Assembly (NCBI GenBank): GCA_021014325.1
Contig: CM037462.1
Location: 8,042,501-8,106,500 of the forward strand
DNA: 64,000 nt
From: Plazaster borealis
Taxonomy: Eukaryota; Echinodermata; Asteroidea; Forcipulatida; Labidiasteridae
Direction of reading: 5' to 3'
The notes under the pieces were generated by a model. It made no database searches. It was given only the letters and a program-made list of their open reading frames with translations, and was not told where the DNA came from. This document shows positions 1 through 11,455 of the stretch, piece by piece; position 1 is the first letter of the stretch; each line of letters opens with the position of its first letter. Position numbers and translations under genes: made by a program.

Positions 1-1063
1 TAGAAATTGTTGAAATGTATTAAACAATGCATTAAGTGTAGTGCAACATTGAGTGCCCTGTACATTACATTTCTTATAGAGCCACCATCCATAAAGAAAA
101 ACTTGTAAACAAAAATTATAAAAATTGTACCAGATTATTTTGGTTTTAACTTTACCAAAATGGTTGGTTTTACCTGTACAAAAATTGTTTGGTTTTACCT
201 GTACAAAAAAATCTAAAAAATTTAGAGGACTCTGAAAGCACTGAGTACACAGTGCTTATAACGGCAAAAACAAATAATATTCTCTATCCCTGATGCAGTT
301 TTTACATCCACTTTAAGTCTGTATACGTTTGGTGATGACTCTGAAAATTAATGGCAATAAAAACTTGGTGAGAAGTACAGCAGCTTTGGATAGTATAAAG
401 AATTTTGAGAAACTTTTTTCACTTCAAAGTACTTCATTTATGGGAAAATATATCACTTTTTATCCAAAAAATTTGAATCTTAGATAACGTTTCTCAGAAA
501 GTGTATTCCAATTGTAGATTATTCTTCCTGTGTGGACATAACCGCTCCAGATTTTCGGCAATATCTCAAAAACGCTACCACCTTTTGAAATGAAATTTTC
601 ACAGTTTAGTTTTATGGTATATATCTACAACTATATAGGATTGAAACAAACAGTGGGTTCCAATTACCAAACGTATACAATCCCTTTAAATTGAGCCAGT
701 TAATGAATGACTAGTAGAAAAGATAACAAGTTTTAAGGTGAATTTATTTGTATTATTCAGTGTTGACAAGTCTAAAGTTCAGGACTCTAGTCATTAGCCG
801 TTGTTCGGGAAAGTACATGTAGATATTTTCTATGTCCTTGTGGTTGCATGTTTATGAGAACAACACTAGTGATATTGAGAAGGCTCTCTTCAGAATTCTG
901 ATTCTTCGTCCTATGTTGTGCGACTTGATAACATTTGCTTAAAAGTCGCCCCTGTTCATACGATGCGATCAAACTTGCCATATTGAGATACATCAAATTG
1001 ACCCCGGGTACTCAGTTAATCTTGGACTTATCGAATGAATGACAGTTACACATCGCAACAACT
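1..1063. other. Upstream flank of the small membrane-protein gene
   Basis: Apart from the MITE at 319-685 I see no gene. The minus-strand open frame at 787-996 has no recognisable motif. The promoter should lie just upstream of 1064 but no element could be singled out. Confidence 0.5.
319..685. mobile_element. TTAA-type MITE, diverged copy (ACGTTTGG family)
   Basis: Flanked by TTAA at 315-318 and 686-689. The ends share GTATACGTTTGG with its complement CCAAACGTATAC. Internal AAACTTGGTGAGAAG and TCTCAAAAACGCTAC blocks resemble the better copies at 24497 and 46067. Non-coding. Confidence 0.75.
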
Positions 1064-1946
1064 ATGTCAAGTAAACGTCAAGAAGACATGGGGGCTTCGC
1101 CAGAAGAAACCGAGGTGGATTTTCCAGTTGTAGATAAAGGGTCATCACCAACAGTGACAGCTGCTAAGTTCCTGGGAGCTATAATTCTATTGAGTGGCAT
1201 TGGTGTACTGGGTTACTACTTGGGGCATCCGGGTGCATTTCAGTAAGGTGGGGAGATGCAGCTTTGCTTGGAGGTACATCTTACTGAGGAAAATATCTAA
1301 GGAATTGGTGGGTTTAAGGGTTTAATTCAGGGGAGGAGGGTAAGGCACTGATATTGGCATGGGCCAGGGATTAAGGAATTTGGTAGTTAGAGTTGAATGA
1401 TATCTGGTACAATGCCTTCTTCAGTTACAAATTATTGCTCAATTTGAATTCCTCGGACTAAATCCAGTGTTGCTTTGTCACGTGGTTCAGGGCAAGCTTT
1501 TGAATTGCAACCTCCAGATCAGCAAAGATTGGTATCCTTGTGCCACATACTTTTAACCGAAAATTGTTTCTTATGTACATTGTTACTCGGGGGAAAAGCT
1601 TACCCCAAATCATGTGACATAGCAACACTGGATGTAGTCTGAGGAATTCAAATCGAACATTCACTTGTGACCGAAGAAGGCAGTGTACCAGACATTACTT
1701 AAGTTTAACTCACAAACAGCTTATTGGGCAGCATAAGTTTGCCTCCAAAAGTTTCATTAATGGTCCCTGAATAATAGAAATCTTCTGAATTCAAGTGTTA
1801 AATGTTCACATATATATAGGTTATTGTTGATTTGTCATCTTTTCTTTTTTAATTCTAGGATGATTCGATGGCAGATTCAACTGATACCAGCTGGTCAGAG
1901 CTTTAAAGATTTGGGTATTACATTGGACAAGGGCACTAAGAATTAA
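1064..1946 (+). CDS. Small single-pass membrane protein, 88 aa, two exons, family not recognised
   Basis: Two coding exons, 1064-1242 and 1859-1946, join in phase 2 (CA then G) across a GT-AG intron with donor GTAAGG and a pyrimidine-rich acceptor ending TTCTAG. The start has A at -3. The 88-residue product has an acidic, Ser/Thr/Pro-rich N-terminus (about 1-33), one hydrophobic helix at about 36-53 rich in Gly, Ile and Leu, and a short amphipathic tail with IRWQIQLIP at about 62-70, ending in TKN. Reading exon 1 alone would stop just past the donor, so the spliced form is preferred. Size and layout resemble small mitochondrial or ER membrane proteins, but I match it to no named family and assign no function. 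WDR83OS lies downstream in convergent orientation. The open frame and splice sites are seen; that it is a gene is inference. Confidence 0.6.
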
Positions 1947-4141
1947 TTCAATCAAGCCACGATGGGAACCCAGCAGTGACAGTCTATCTTACGCACTTCC
2001 TTGAAGTAAGGCGACTGAGATTTGGACCAATTGGCTGCCTATTGTTCATCAACGATGGGCACTTTTTGGGATCACATGGCATCAAAACTGTCCGTCTTTC
2101 TTGTTTGAAGAAGTGAAGTTTTCCTTGGACTTTTAAACAAAAAGTTGTTGGTGTATGACATGCTTGGTTCTCATATATCTATCAGAATCTACATGTACGA
2201 CAGCGCAGACTTTCTGACCACTATAGACCCTGCTCAGATGCAACACTATTTCATCACTCGCCATGCTGGAGTACTTTTAACGCACACATCACTTGCAGAC
2301 GTTGCTAGAACTACACGAACATATGCTACGAAAAACAATGCTGGATGGCATCATGCATACATACTGTACATGTGCATAATACTACAGCATGGCAGACCTC
2401 CCACGTTGATATAGAAATATGACATCAGTGAGCAGGGTCTATAGAGAGGACAGTACATTAGTCTCAAGAATAAATTGAGGGAATTTTATAATTATATCAA
2501 GTCTCACTTTTCCTTTTGCACCCCCATTTTACTCTCGTTGAAAACCCAAGTCTTAAATGTGGTGTTCAAAGCCATCTACTGGACAATCAACATCAGGACC
2601 ACTAGGTGGCAGCAAACATACACTACAGGGTGCACCACACTAATAGCTCCCCATAGCAACCAATGCTAAATGCTAAATATTCAAAAATACTCTAAACATA
2701 TTTAAAAGTCTCTCAGCCTCTTGAAAATATCCAAATATATTTTCTGACAACTAAACGTCACACTTTTTTCAGTTTTTGGTAGGGGTAGCCATTTGGCTTT
2801 TGAGCTCCAAAATAAAAACACCCCTGAATGACTTGACTGGCCAGACTCCATCTTGGAAGAATGACCTTAAAACTTATAACAAAATAGGGCCATTTTTAGA
2901 GGGCTAGTGTCCCCCAAATGCTCTAGGTTGAAAGTCAACAACCCCATGGGCAAAATATTGAACCATTTTTCAATAATCAATAAAAGCCACGACCTTCAAA
3001 TCTTTGGTTTACATTTTATTAATGAGGCTCCACCACGAGTTTCTCTCTATTTAGTGTGGTGTACCCTACAGATAGTTTTCCACTGTTCAGAGTTCCAGCA
3101 CATGCACAACGAATTTCCATGATGAGTCTGCTGCCACCTAGGGTCCCTAAAAGTCTCCCACTGCATCCCCATCCACCAACCCACCTCTACAAGACAATCA
3201 CACACAGCTGCAAACTAGATAATCTTTAAATCAAAGAATTCCATGTTTAACTTTTGTTAACCCCTTATCTCTGTATTTCTCCCATCAAACTGCTAGTCGT
3301 GCCCCCAGGTGATATGTTACTATACATGCATGTTGCAAATTCTTTAATAGGAAAACAAAGAATAAAACATCAAACCATCAAGAAACAGTTCTCAAGCAAC
3401 ATATTGTCTGTCAAAAAGTGTGTTATTTCAATATTTTTATTTCAAAACACAGACAACAAAAGATAATGTTGTGTATTATTCCATTGTTTATTGTATCTAA
3501 ATCAGTTAAAAAACAGATTAATTAATGTAAGAAATGTCCCCTTAAAGGTGCTATCTTTTTGCAAATTCCCTGAACAATTTGGTGCCATGTTGTTTTCTGA
3601 TCTTAAATATTCATTATTTTATAGATAATTTGTTTTTTATTAATGAAGCCTTCAAAACTAGATAAAGAAATAAATATCTGGAAGGGAATTTAGGAGCAAT
3701 TTCTCTTGCTTTACTTGTAATTATTATGGCATATTTTTCATCCTAAAATCTTACTTGGTGTTTAGTTGACCATGATACAAAAGTTGTTGCTTTTGATTAA
3801 CTCGGTTTTTAAATTCGTTGATTAAAATTTAAATTTGAATTATTACATCTAAACCTGTGCACACAGATGACATTTTCACAAGTTAGTTTTCTGATACCTT
3901 TCTTGCCAACTTCACAGACAATACAAGTGTTGTGCATATTTGAAAATTTGTTGGCAACCTTGGGTTCCCACCTAGATTGCTTTAAGGTGAGAAGGAAACC
4001 AAATAATGCACTCAAACAGTTCCTGATGTCTGAATTCTTGCAAGACTTGCAAAGTCTATACTGGAATGAATATACAAATCAATGAGTTGCCATCCCTTTC
4101 AGAGAACTAGTAATAAAGTTTAATGAGAAAAAAACATCTTT
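1947..4141. other. Convergent 3' flanks of gene 1 and WDR83OS
   Basis: AT-rich sequence that must hold both 3' UTRs. AATAAA at 2469-2474 could serve gene 1. Open frames at 2145-2414 and 2475-2669 show no conserved features. No repeat family was delimited here. Confidence 0.5.
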
Positions 4142-7100
4142 CTATTGCCACGGTAACGTCATCGGTTGAGGATTCTGCAGGTAGGACATCACTACAGCTG
4201 AAATAGACAACCTGTAACAACAACAATTATCATATTCACTGATGTGATAAAAGTACACACAAATTGAGTAAGTAAGGCCAACAAAAATTTAACAAAGGCG
4301 AAGAGGAATAAGCTAAACTAAAAGTAGCTTCCTTAAATATGTCTGTTTTTATCTTGTCCTGCCTTGTTTTATTGTTTGTGTTCCCAACTTGGGAAACTTT
4401 TACCAAAGCATAGTTTGGCCTGTCCCAAGAGGAGTACTTCCTTGGGCCATGTCTGAATTTGTGCGCCCTCCACAGTTTGCCCGAGAGAGACCGATTCAGC
4501 AGTGTATCATGTAGAAAACTGGGAAAAGTTTTATTTTGGTTGTTGTGTTTATTTATGTTTGTTAATTTTCGTGATTTGCACATGCAGACAAAGCAGCAAG
4601 GTTGTATTGTATTTCTCAGCTGTGTTTATGGCATAAGTTTGTGTGGTTTTTTGTGAGGCCAGTGAATGTTTTTCACCCACATGTCAGCCATTTCAAGGTC
4701 TCATACTGCCCCTTAAAGTGCTGAGTTGCTGGGTGAACTGTAGAGGGCGCAATGATTTTGAATTGCTCATATTGATGGCTTCGGTGGTGGCTATGACCGG
4801 AATGCTACAATGACCTATTCTTCAACATTAAAGCTGCAACCATCGACCACAGCTGTAGCCATAATTGCTTAATATCAGATAGAGCCTTACAATTTCGGCC
4901 TGTTGCAGCTACAGTTAAGATTTCAAAACTATAAATTTGCCCAGCTATAACGTTGGGATGATTTTTAAGTTGGGGCATAACAAGTCTGGTCTACACTTAC
5001 ATGAAGCTGCTAAACATCTGCTTGCCATCTTCTGTACATCTTGTATTTGAAAAACTAATAAAGGAACAAAACACTGCGATCCAGGCACACCACTTCATCT
5101 AAAGGAAGACAGAAAATGTAATGTTTTATTATTAAAATATCAAGTTATAAACCACAAGGGAAACTGACTGATTACACCGGAGGTCGTTGGTTTAAATCCT
5201 GCTCTAGTCAATTTGTCTTTGTTCAACCCCAAATTAGTTTTATTATTCAGGAATTAACTTGGAACTGTGACTCCAGTTGGGTTGTGCTGAGCATTTGACA
5301 GTGAACAAATAAACATTTTGTTTACTATTAGAGTTGAATAATTAAATGCATGTCCCCAAATGCGCTGGAGTGTGTCCACACAATAAGGTGCAATGTATGC
5401 TTTTGTGCTGTAAACTTTCAAGAACTCAATGAATAGAGCATTACACACAATGCTATGCTTGGTAAACATTGGAGAAAAAAATTGCACATTGTTCATATGC
5501 CATGATGTGCCCTTTTTGCAAATGCTTCCCTGCAATGGTAGAAAAATTGTGTCGCGATCATTATTGTTTTTTTCTGACCGAATTCAACCTGTGTGAGCTA
5601 CTTTACGGTCTCATCTCTGCCACAGAAAATCTGCAGAATTATATTCTTAAGTTTGTTAGCTTTTTTGTAGCCCAAAATGTTGCAGAAATTTAGCATTTGT
5701 GTAAGGATGTATTACATGGCTCAATTAATAACTAATTATTAGTGTCGTACACTCAATGACTTCAACTGTCCGAATAATCATAGCCGTTGATCCTCACCAC
5801 TTAAAAATCAAAACACACAACAAATAAAGTCATGGATTTGATCTCCATTGGGTTGAGAATCAATCATGGTGATATTTTAAGTGGCCTAGATCGATTCCTA
5901 ACACAATGGAGAGAATACATGATCTTTCAATGTGTTTTGGTAAAAAAGTAAAAATAGGCAAATCAGGTCAGCAGCCTGACAGAAAATTGCACATAATTAT
6001 GGTACTAATAATTTGTGCATACTTTTTCATAATCATCCCATCTACAAGTTACGATATTACAACACTGTTATATTACATTGTTTAGTTTTTGTAGATGTTG
6101 TTGGCCGACCGAATACCAAGCTTTGTGAATGTTCGTTTCCATTCAGTGTTTTTCAGAGAAACCCTTTCATCAGGCAATTGGTCATTATTGATACAACTAA
6201 AAGGTTCCTGGCTGAAGCTTCAAAGGTTTATGTTGAATTGAAAGAAGTGGAAGTCACTGACCTTCATCATAAGGCCAAGCATACTGAACACCATTCCCAG
6301 GAGGTTCATGTAATCAGCCGTCGGGTCGTCTGGTGGGGCATCTTCAGGGGCTTTGTATCTGGAAAAAAATAATGAAAATAAAGTACAAATGGTTTAAATA
6401 AAACAAATTTCTTACGGTCAGTTCATTATTTGCAGATGATTAATCATTTAAATCCAGTTTAAAATAAACAATTAAAGAAGAAAAGTACAGTATGGTAAGT
6501 GTCGGCGTATATTTGCGTGTAAGACGTAGGATGCATGACGCGCATATCCTGCATTGCGTTTGCATGTTAACGCTGTGCAGTCAAGATACTGTGAACAAAA
6601 AGTGCAAAGCAAAAAAGCAAACTTTGCAGTATGCGTAATTGCCGCCCGCGCAGACCTACGCGCGAACACACGCAAATAATTTTTTTTCTTTCTAAATAAA
6701 CTGTGTTTAAAGTTTGCAGAATTTGTTTACGTTGAGAGCTGCTGCATTATTTCATGAAAATGACGAATTAATGAGGAATATATGACGTCCAAAACCCATC
6801 GCAGAAAAATGTATGCTGCCATGAATCCAGTGGGCAGTGAGTGAAATAGAATCATGTGACTTGGTGGCTTCTTGGCAATCTTGCAGGTAAGATTCGAGTT
6901 TAGACCCAGTAAGGGCGCTGTACTCCTTTTTCGAAATTTTGACATCATCTGTCGTACTCTAATTTGAGTTAAGATTAGAAATAGAAGCTTTGAAGTTTTT
7001 CCGCCCCAGAAACGGGCCCTCATTATCTAGGACTCTGTATCTGTGTACAGAGCACAGAGAAAGGGTCCTATAATTTAAAGTGCTATATAGAGCTTGCTCT

Positions 7101-9473
7101 AGACTATGAATTGATAGGGCTAAGCAGACACGCAGAGACTGAGATTGCACTTGCTGCACTTGCACTGATGTGGGACCCACACCACAAAACATCCGTCGAC
7201 CGTATTGAAGCTGTGCAAAACCGAGCTGCCAGATTTGCATCGGGTGACTACAGTAGGGAAAGTAGCGTAACCTCAATGAAAAAGAGCCTGGAATGGGACC
7301 TGTTAGAGGAGAGACGGCTGAGAGCACGCTTCACTCTTCTCTACAAAGCAGCCAACAAATCCGCAGCTATCGACATTAGTAAATTCACCATCAACAAGGA
7401 AGCCACCCATCGCTCCATAACCAGACAAACATCAGCCACTTCATATAAAAAACTACCCACTCGTAAGGACTGCTACAAGTATTCCTTTCTCCCCAGAACA
7501 ACGGCACAATGGAATTCTCTCCCAGCATCAATTAGGCAATCACCCACCGTAGAAAATCTAAAGCATCAATTAAGTTCCAGCAGTCTGCTCGAACTGACCA
7601 GGGTGGCTCTTCACTAAAAAGCTTACTGCCTTGCTTCGCGTCAGCGCCCTGTGCTGGATATCCACCAGATGGCGGTCCTACTAAATACCGTCAACTCATC
7701 GTCAACTCGCTTCGTACCGTCAACTCACCGTCAACTCACCCAATATACATTTTAAATCGACAAAGAGGCATAGTAGAACTGTAAAGTATGGGCTAAAGGA
7801 GAATATACATTGGTTTGAGGTTAAAATTCTTTTATGAAAATTGGGGTTTTTTCACGCGAATTTTTTTATCTCTAAGCAGCATAGCCGTTGGCCGCCATCT
7901 TGCCTTCTCACGGAGCTTGGACTGTACCATTCATGTATGGGTGTGCAGGTAATGCAATTATCATGCCAACAGAGGGCGCCATCCTGCCCGGAGCCGGCCG
8001 CGCTGCTCGGCAGCCCGAATAAATTGTTTTATTTCTTACGAACGCCCTCTATTGGTGTATTGTGTAATATTATCGCCCCTTTAGCGTAATGGTATGGTCC
8101 GCGCTTCCCTTGAGGCAACATGGCTGCCGATTTCGTAGCTGTACGTAGAAACAATTTTCGTGAATTTAAAATGGCACATTCTCAGACGTCTATTTTAGTA
8201 TAATTTCCTGCTGTTACATTATGATTAATGTCGTTTTGACCAAAATTAAAGGTTCCATACTACTTCTATTGCGTTTGAACGTATTTTGGGCGAGTTGACA
8301 GTGAGTTGACGATACGAAGCGTGTTGACGGTGAGTTGACGGCAAGTAGTCAGGTAGTAGGACCCCCAGATGGAGTTTGCACAGTAGCGAACAGATACACT
8401 GCAATGGGGATCATTTAGCCCCATAAATTGGGCCAATCACTTCGTATCCTTGGCCCCAGCACCATTGCAATTAAATGTTTGTGGATTATTAGATCTACAA
8501 TCCGCCTCATGAAAACTTACCAATCGGATACTACTGTACTTGCGAATAACCGGCAAGTTGGTTTTAGTTTAAAAAACATTACCAGTTTGGGGGGAAAATC
8601 GAATGATTTCGAGTGTGACCTTTTGCAAAAATCTCAACGATCTTGTTGACCTCTTGCTCTTTGTGAAGGCGTACACACGTTCTCAAAACTACGCTACCAT
8701 TTTTTTGTTAACGTTATTTTAGAACGGGATCGAGCACCAGTACTAACGTTTGGGTTCGATAACTAGGTTTTGTCGAGTTCCCTGACAACAACGATATGAT
8801 CGATTGCTACAATTGAGCTGTTACCAGACTGATTTACTCGGAGTGCGCCGCGAGTGCAATTTGAATTCATCGTTACAATCAAAATTGCACATTACTCGGA
8901 AACAATTAACTGAAAGAGAGGACTTTAATTAAATAGCTTTAAATGCAGCGCGGGTAGCGGGATCGCGTTTCGCATGAGTGTTGCCGCCGCGCAGGGAAGT
9001 AAAATGACTACACAAAACTCAAGTTATCGAACCCAAACGTTAGTACTGGTGCTCGATCCCGTTCTAAAATAACGTTAACAAAAAAATGGGAGCGTAGTTT
9101 TGAGAACGTGTGTACGCCTTCGCAAAGAGTAAGAGGTCAACAAGATCGTTGAGATTTTTGCAAAAGGTCACACTCGAAATCATTCGATTTTCCCCCCAAA
9201 CTGGTAATGTTTTTTAAACTAAAACCAACTTGCCGGTTATCCGCAAGTACAGTAGTATCCGATTGGTAAGTTTTCATGAGGCGGATTGTAGATCTAATAA
9301 TCCACAAACATTTAATTTCAATGGTGCTGGGGCCAAGGATACGAAGTGATTGGCCCAATTTATGGGGCTAGGGATCATTCAAAATCAAAAACCATTTTTA
9401 TGACACAAAAAACTTACCTTACTATCTTGTTAGGACGCTTCACGTCTGATGAGTTATTTTGTGAGGATGACAT
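4142..9473 (-). CDS. WDR83OS: Asterix / PAT complex subunit WDR83OS, 106 aa, four exons
   Basis: Asterix pairs with CCDC47 in the ER-membrane PAT complex, which shields transmembrane helices of multi-pass proteins during insertion. Exons on the minus strand are 9473-9418 (start ATG at 9473-9471), 6358-6262, 5098-5001 and 4211-4142 (stop 4144-4142). Phases 2, 0 and 2 close exactly and give 106 residues, the length of the human protein. Family landmarks are [10 protein letters not shown] near the N-terminus, [17 protein letters not shown] in exon 2, [15 protein letters not shown] in exon 3 and [11 protein letters not shown] near the C-terminus. The hydrophobic segments fit three membrane helices. 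The C-terminus ends LPWQ rather than the usual PPW. The 3-kb first intron holds several nested transposons (see separate entries); the nearest ends 47 bp inside the donor. UBE3C starts divergently upstream. Identification is secure; UTR limits are not defined. Confidence 0.95.
5138..5240. mobile_element. Rearranged SINE fragment: inverted 3' end joined to a 5' head
   Basis: About 5138-5170 is the reverse complement of the SINE tail (CCACAAGGGAAACTGACTG), followed in forward orientation by the tRNA-like B-box half (GTCGTTGGTTTAAATCC, CTCTAGTCA) and CTTTGTTCAACCCC. Same family as 54200-54345. In WDR83OS intron 2. Confidence 0.65.
6901..6959. mobile_element. Solo end fragment of the TAGACCCAGTAA Mutator-like family
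   Basis: Starts TAGACCCAGTAAGGGCGCTG and continues through TTCGAAATTTTGACATC to GTCGTACTC, matching the left inverted end of the elements at 41014-41397 and 41743-42180. Only one end remains, inside WDR83OS intron 1. Confidence 0.75.
7109..7664 (+). mobile_element. 3' end of a non-LTR (LINE) retrotransposon reverse transcriptase, 5'-truncated
   Basis: The open frame ending at 7617 reads like the extreme C-terminus of a CR1/L2/Jockey-type polyprotein: an [11 protein letters not shown] motif, [27 protein letters not shown] and, near the end, [18 protein letters not shown]. The catalytic reverse transcriptase core is missing, so this is a dead 5'-truncated copy. It sits in WDR83OS intron 1, antisense to the gene. 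The presumed LINE 3' tail is interrupted by the foldback element at 7673-8364 and resumes at 8373. Confidence 0.85.
7673..8364. mobile_element. 692-bp foldback element with repeat-built inverted ends and 8-bp target duplication
   Basis: The ends are inverted copies of each other over about 75 bp (7673-7745 and 8290-8364), starting CGGTCCTACTA and GGGTCCTACTA. Each arm is built from reiterated GTCAACTC modules (for example CCGTCAACTCACCGTCAACT). The element is flanked by exact direct repeats CCAGATGG (7665-7672 and 8365-8372), an 8-bp target duplication. No transposase frame is present. It is inserted in the 3' tail of a LINE. Inverted ends made of tandem modules plus an 8-bp duplication are reported for TU elements of sea urchins and resemble Foldback elements; assignment to TU is inference. 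Confidence 0.85.
8416..9370. mobile_element. 955-bp Mutator-like palindromic element with 9-bp target duplication
   Basis: Two 348-bp arms (8417-8764 and 9022-9369) are inverted copies with about five mismatches by eye, separated by a 257-bp spacer. The ends read TAGCCCCATAAATTGG and its complement. Direct repeats GGGATCATT (8407-8415 and 9371-9379) form a perfect 9-bp target duplication, and the long inverted ends fit a non-autonomous Mutator-like (MULE) element. The mirror-image 73-codon frames in the arms are a product of the palindrome, not a gene. It lies 47 bp inside WDR83OS intron 1. Confidence 0.9.
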
Positions 9474-11401
9474 ATTGATTTACTATATATCTTGAAGCAT
9501 TTAAAAACCTTATATTTAACTCCACAAAATAATTACGTCATTTCAAGTTAGATTCTCTGCAAAATGTGTCCACTACGTACCTCCACACCACACAGAATTG
9601 ACCAGCACAATTGCGTGAACATAAAGCATTGTACTCTTTTTGTAGTTTTATCTCGCATCGTCCACGTTACTCTTTTATACCGCCCTCACGTTAAGCATTC
9701 ACGAAAACATGCACCCACAAGGCAAGGTTTGTACTAAATAACGACTTTAAATACGTCTAACTTAAAATCGTTCATTTGTTGGTACCGAACGTTTATGCTC
9801 CAGTGTGTAAAGATTTAGTCTGGTTTCCAAACAAACTTTATCACAGTTTTTAGCAGTAGCAGTCGGCGATTTGACGAGTGGGAGAATAAACATTTCTCTC
9901 GCACATCCAACACACAAGAACGATGAGTTGCAGAAACACATCTGTGTGGGAAAAATCGGGTAATCTTTCCAGAAATTTCTGCACTTCGGGCTTAAAATGT
10001 TTTGATATTTTACGGGAAACTCACATTTACTGACGTTATTAGTGGTTGGTGATGTATTGATTGAGAGATGAGTTTGTGTAGCTCAGTCATAGAAACATTA
10101 AAATTAAATTTTAATTTTGAAAACAAAACAGCTGATTTGTTGGGATTGGAACGTGTGTGAAGGGGAAGTCGATTTTACTGGACAAAATAAATACACAGTG
10201 ACTGAGTGAGTGATTTAAGTTTAAAGCATTTTTTTTATAAACATTTGTATGTGTTAATTGTACCTGATATTGACAGGTTATTATATTATTATTAATAACA
10301 TTTTGTTATGCAAGATACTGAAATGACTGTTTTGTTACGAACAACAGTCACTTTTGTTGCAAATGCAAAGTATAACTTAACTTTGTTATTATAACATTTT
10401 TAAGTCATGTTTTGCTGAATTAATTAGACCTAACAACTTTTTTTATGCCATAGTATTTATTAAGCAACAAGTATGTAATCATAAAATACAGCTTTTTACA
10501 GGCCCTAGTTTTACAAATTCAATTGTATGGTTGTAGTTTTTGTTTGCTAAGTTAAGTAAAACCTCCCTTTGTTTGTTAAACAATCCTCTTCGACCGTAAA
10601 TTTTCTTAGTTTTCCTGCATTCTATAGTTGTACCAAACATTTAGAGAAAATGATATATTTTAAGAAACAACACTGAATCTGAATTATATAGTCGGCAAAA
10701 CATATTTACTAATGGAAACATCACATCAACTTATTAAAGAAGATAAGTCTAAAACTGAAATTTCTTCATTGTATAAGACAATGAAGAAATTTTAGTTGTA
10801 GACGTGGGAGGAAAACCCCAAACATGCCAATTTTATCATGACTGTAACTAGGACAAGTACTAAGGATGAATTGTACACAAACAACTAACAAGCAAATACA
10901 TGCATGTATATAAGTTTGCCCTTGAGTTTTTCACTGACAGGCCAGCAGGACCAGTTAACTTGTTATTTTAGACTAGTCCCCAGCTTTTTCTCTAGTCCAT
11001 CATATTAATAATAATAGGGATGCTTTTGAACACCGAACTAGCTAGCCGGACCACTTAAAGAGAAATTTGACTGGTCCTCAGGTGTTTAAGTGTCATTTGG
11101 CCATCAGACTATTGTTACAGGAGAACGCTGATGTATGAAAATGACTTATCATTATGTGTGTTTCTTGAGAAATCCTGATGGTAGGTGCAGTTACTCCTTC
11201 AACTTATGAGTTTTACCAATGTCTCCACTAGTCAATAGCGAAACAACATCATTATAGTTCTAGAAGTAAAGGTGCAGTGATCCTAGATATAAGTTGTAGT
11301 AGCAGAGTACCAATCACATCCCTACAAGTGAGTTTTCCATAAAATAATTGCATTAAAAACAATGGTACCATTCCGTTCACTTAAGTTTTGTTTTTCTGTA
11401 G
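9474..11401. promoter_or_regulatory. Shared 5' region of WDR83OS (-) and UBE3C (+), possible bidirectional promoter
   Basis: The two start codons are 1983 bp apart in divergent orientation with no coding sequence between. A 3' splice site (TTTTTCTGTAG) at 11401 precedes the UBE3C start exon, so UBE3C should have an unmapped noncoding first exon in here. No TATA box at a convincing place was found. The 10935-11133 part is a dispersed repeat. Confidence 0.4.
10935..11133. repeat. Dispersed repeat, member of a two-copy family
   Basis: Contains GACTGGTCCTCAGGTGTTT, GGGATGCTTTTGAACACCGAA and GGAGAACGCTG. The complementary sequence occurs at 44390-44590, so the two copies are in opposite orientation. 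No open frame or target duplication found. Confidence 0.65.
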
Positions 11402-11455
11402 TAAAGGTAACAAGATCATCAAGAGACGTATCCTTCTTTCATCAGAGATCCAGAG

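Noticed and set aside
6013..6372. 119-codon plus-strand protein
   Set aside because: It is antisense to WDR83OS exon 2, whose minus-strand frame matches a conserved family with correct splice sites.
8073..8120. tRNA-like A box (TAGCGTAATGG) in the foldback element
   Set aside because: No B box at a suitable distance and no cloverleaf can be drawn.
8428..9358. Two 73-codon mirror-image proteins
   Set aside because: Identical because they lie in the arms of a palindromic transposon; no codon bias or domain.
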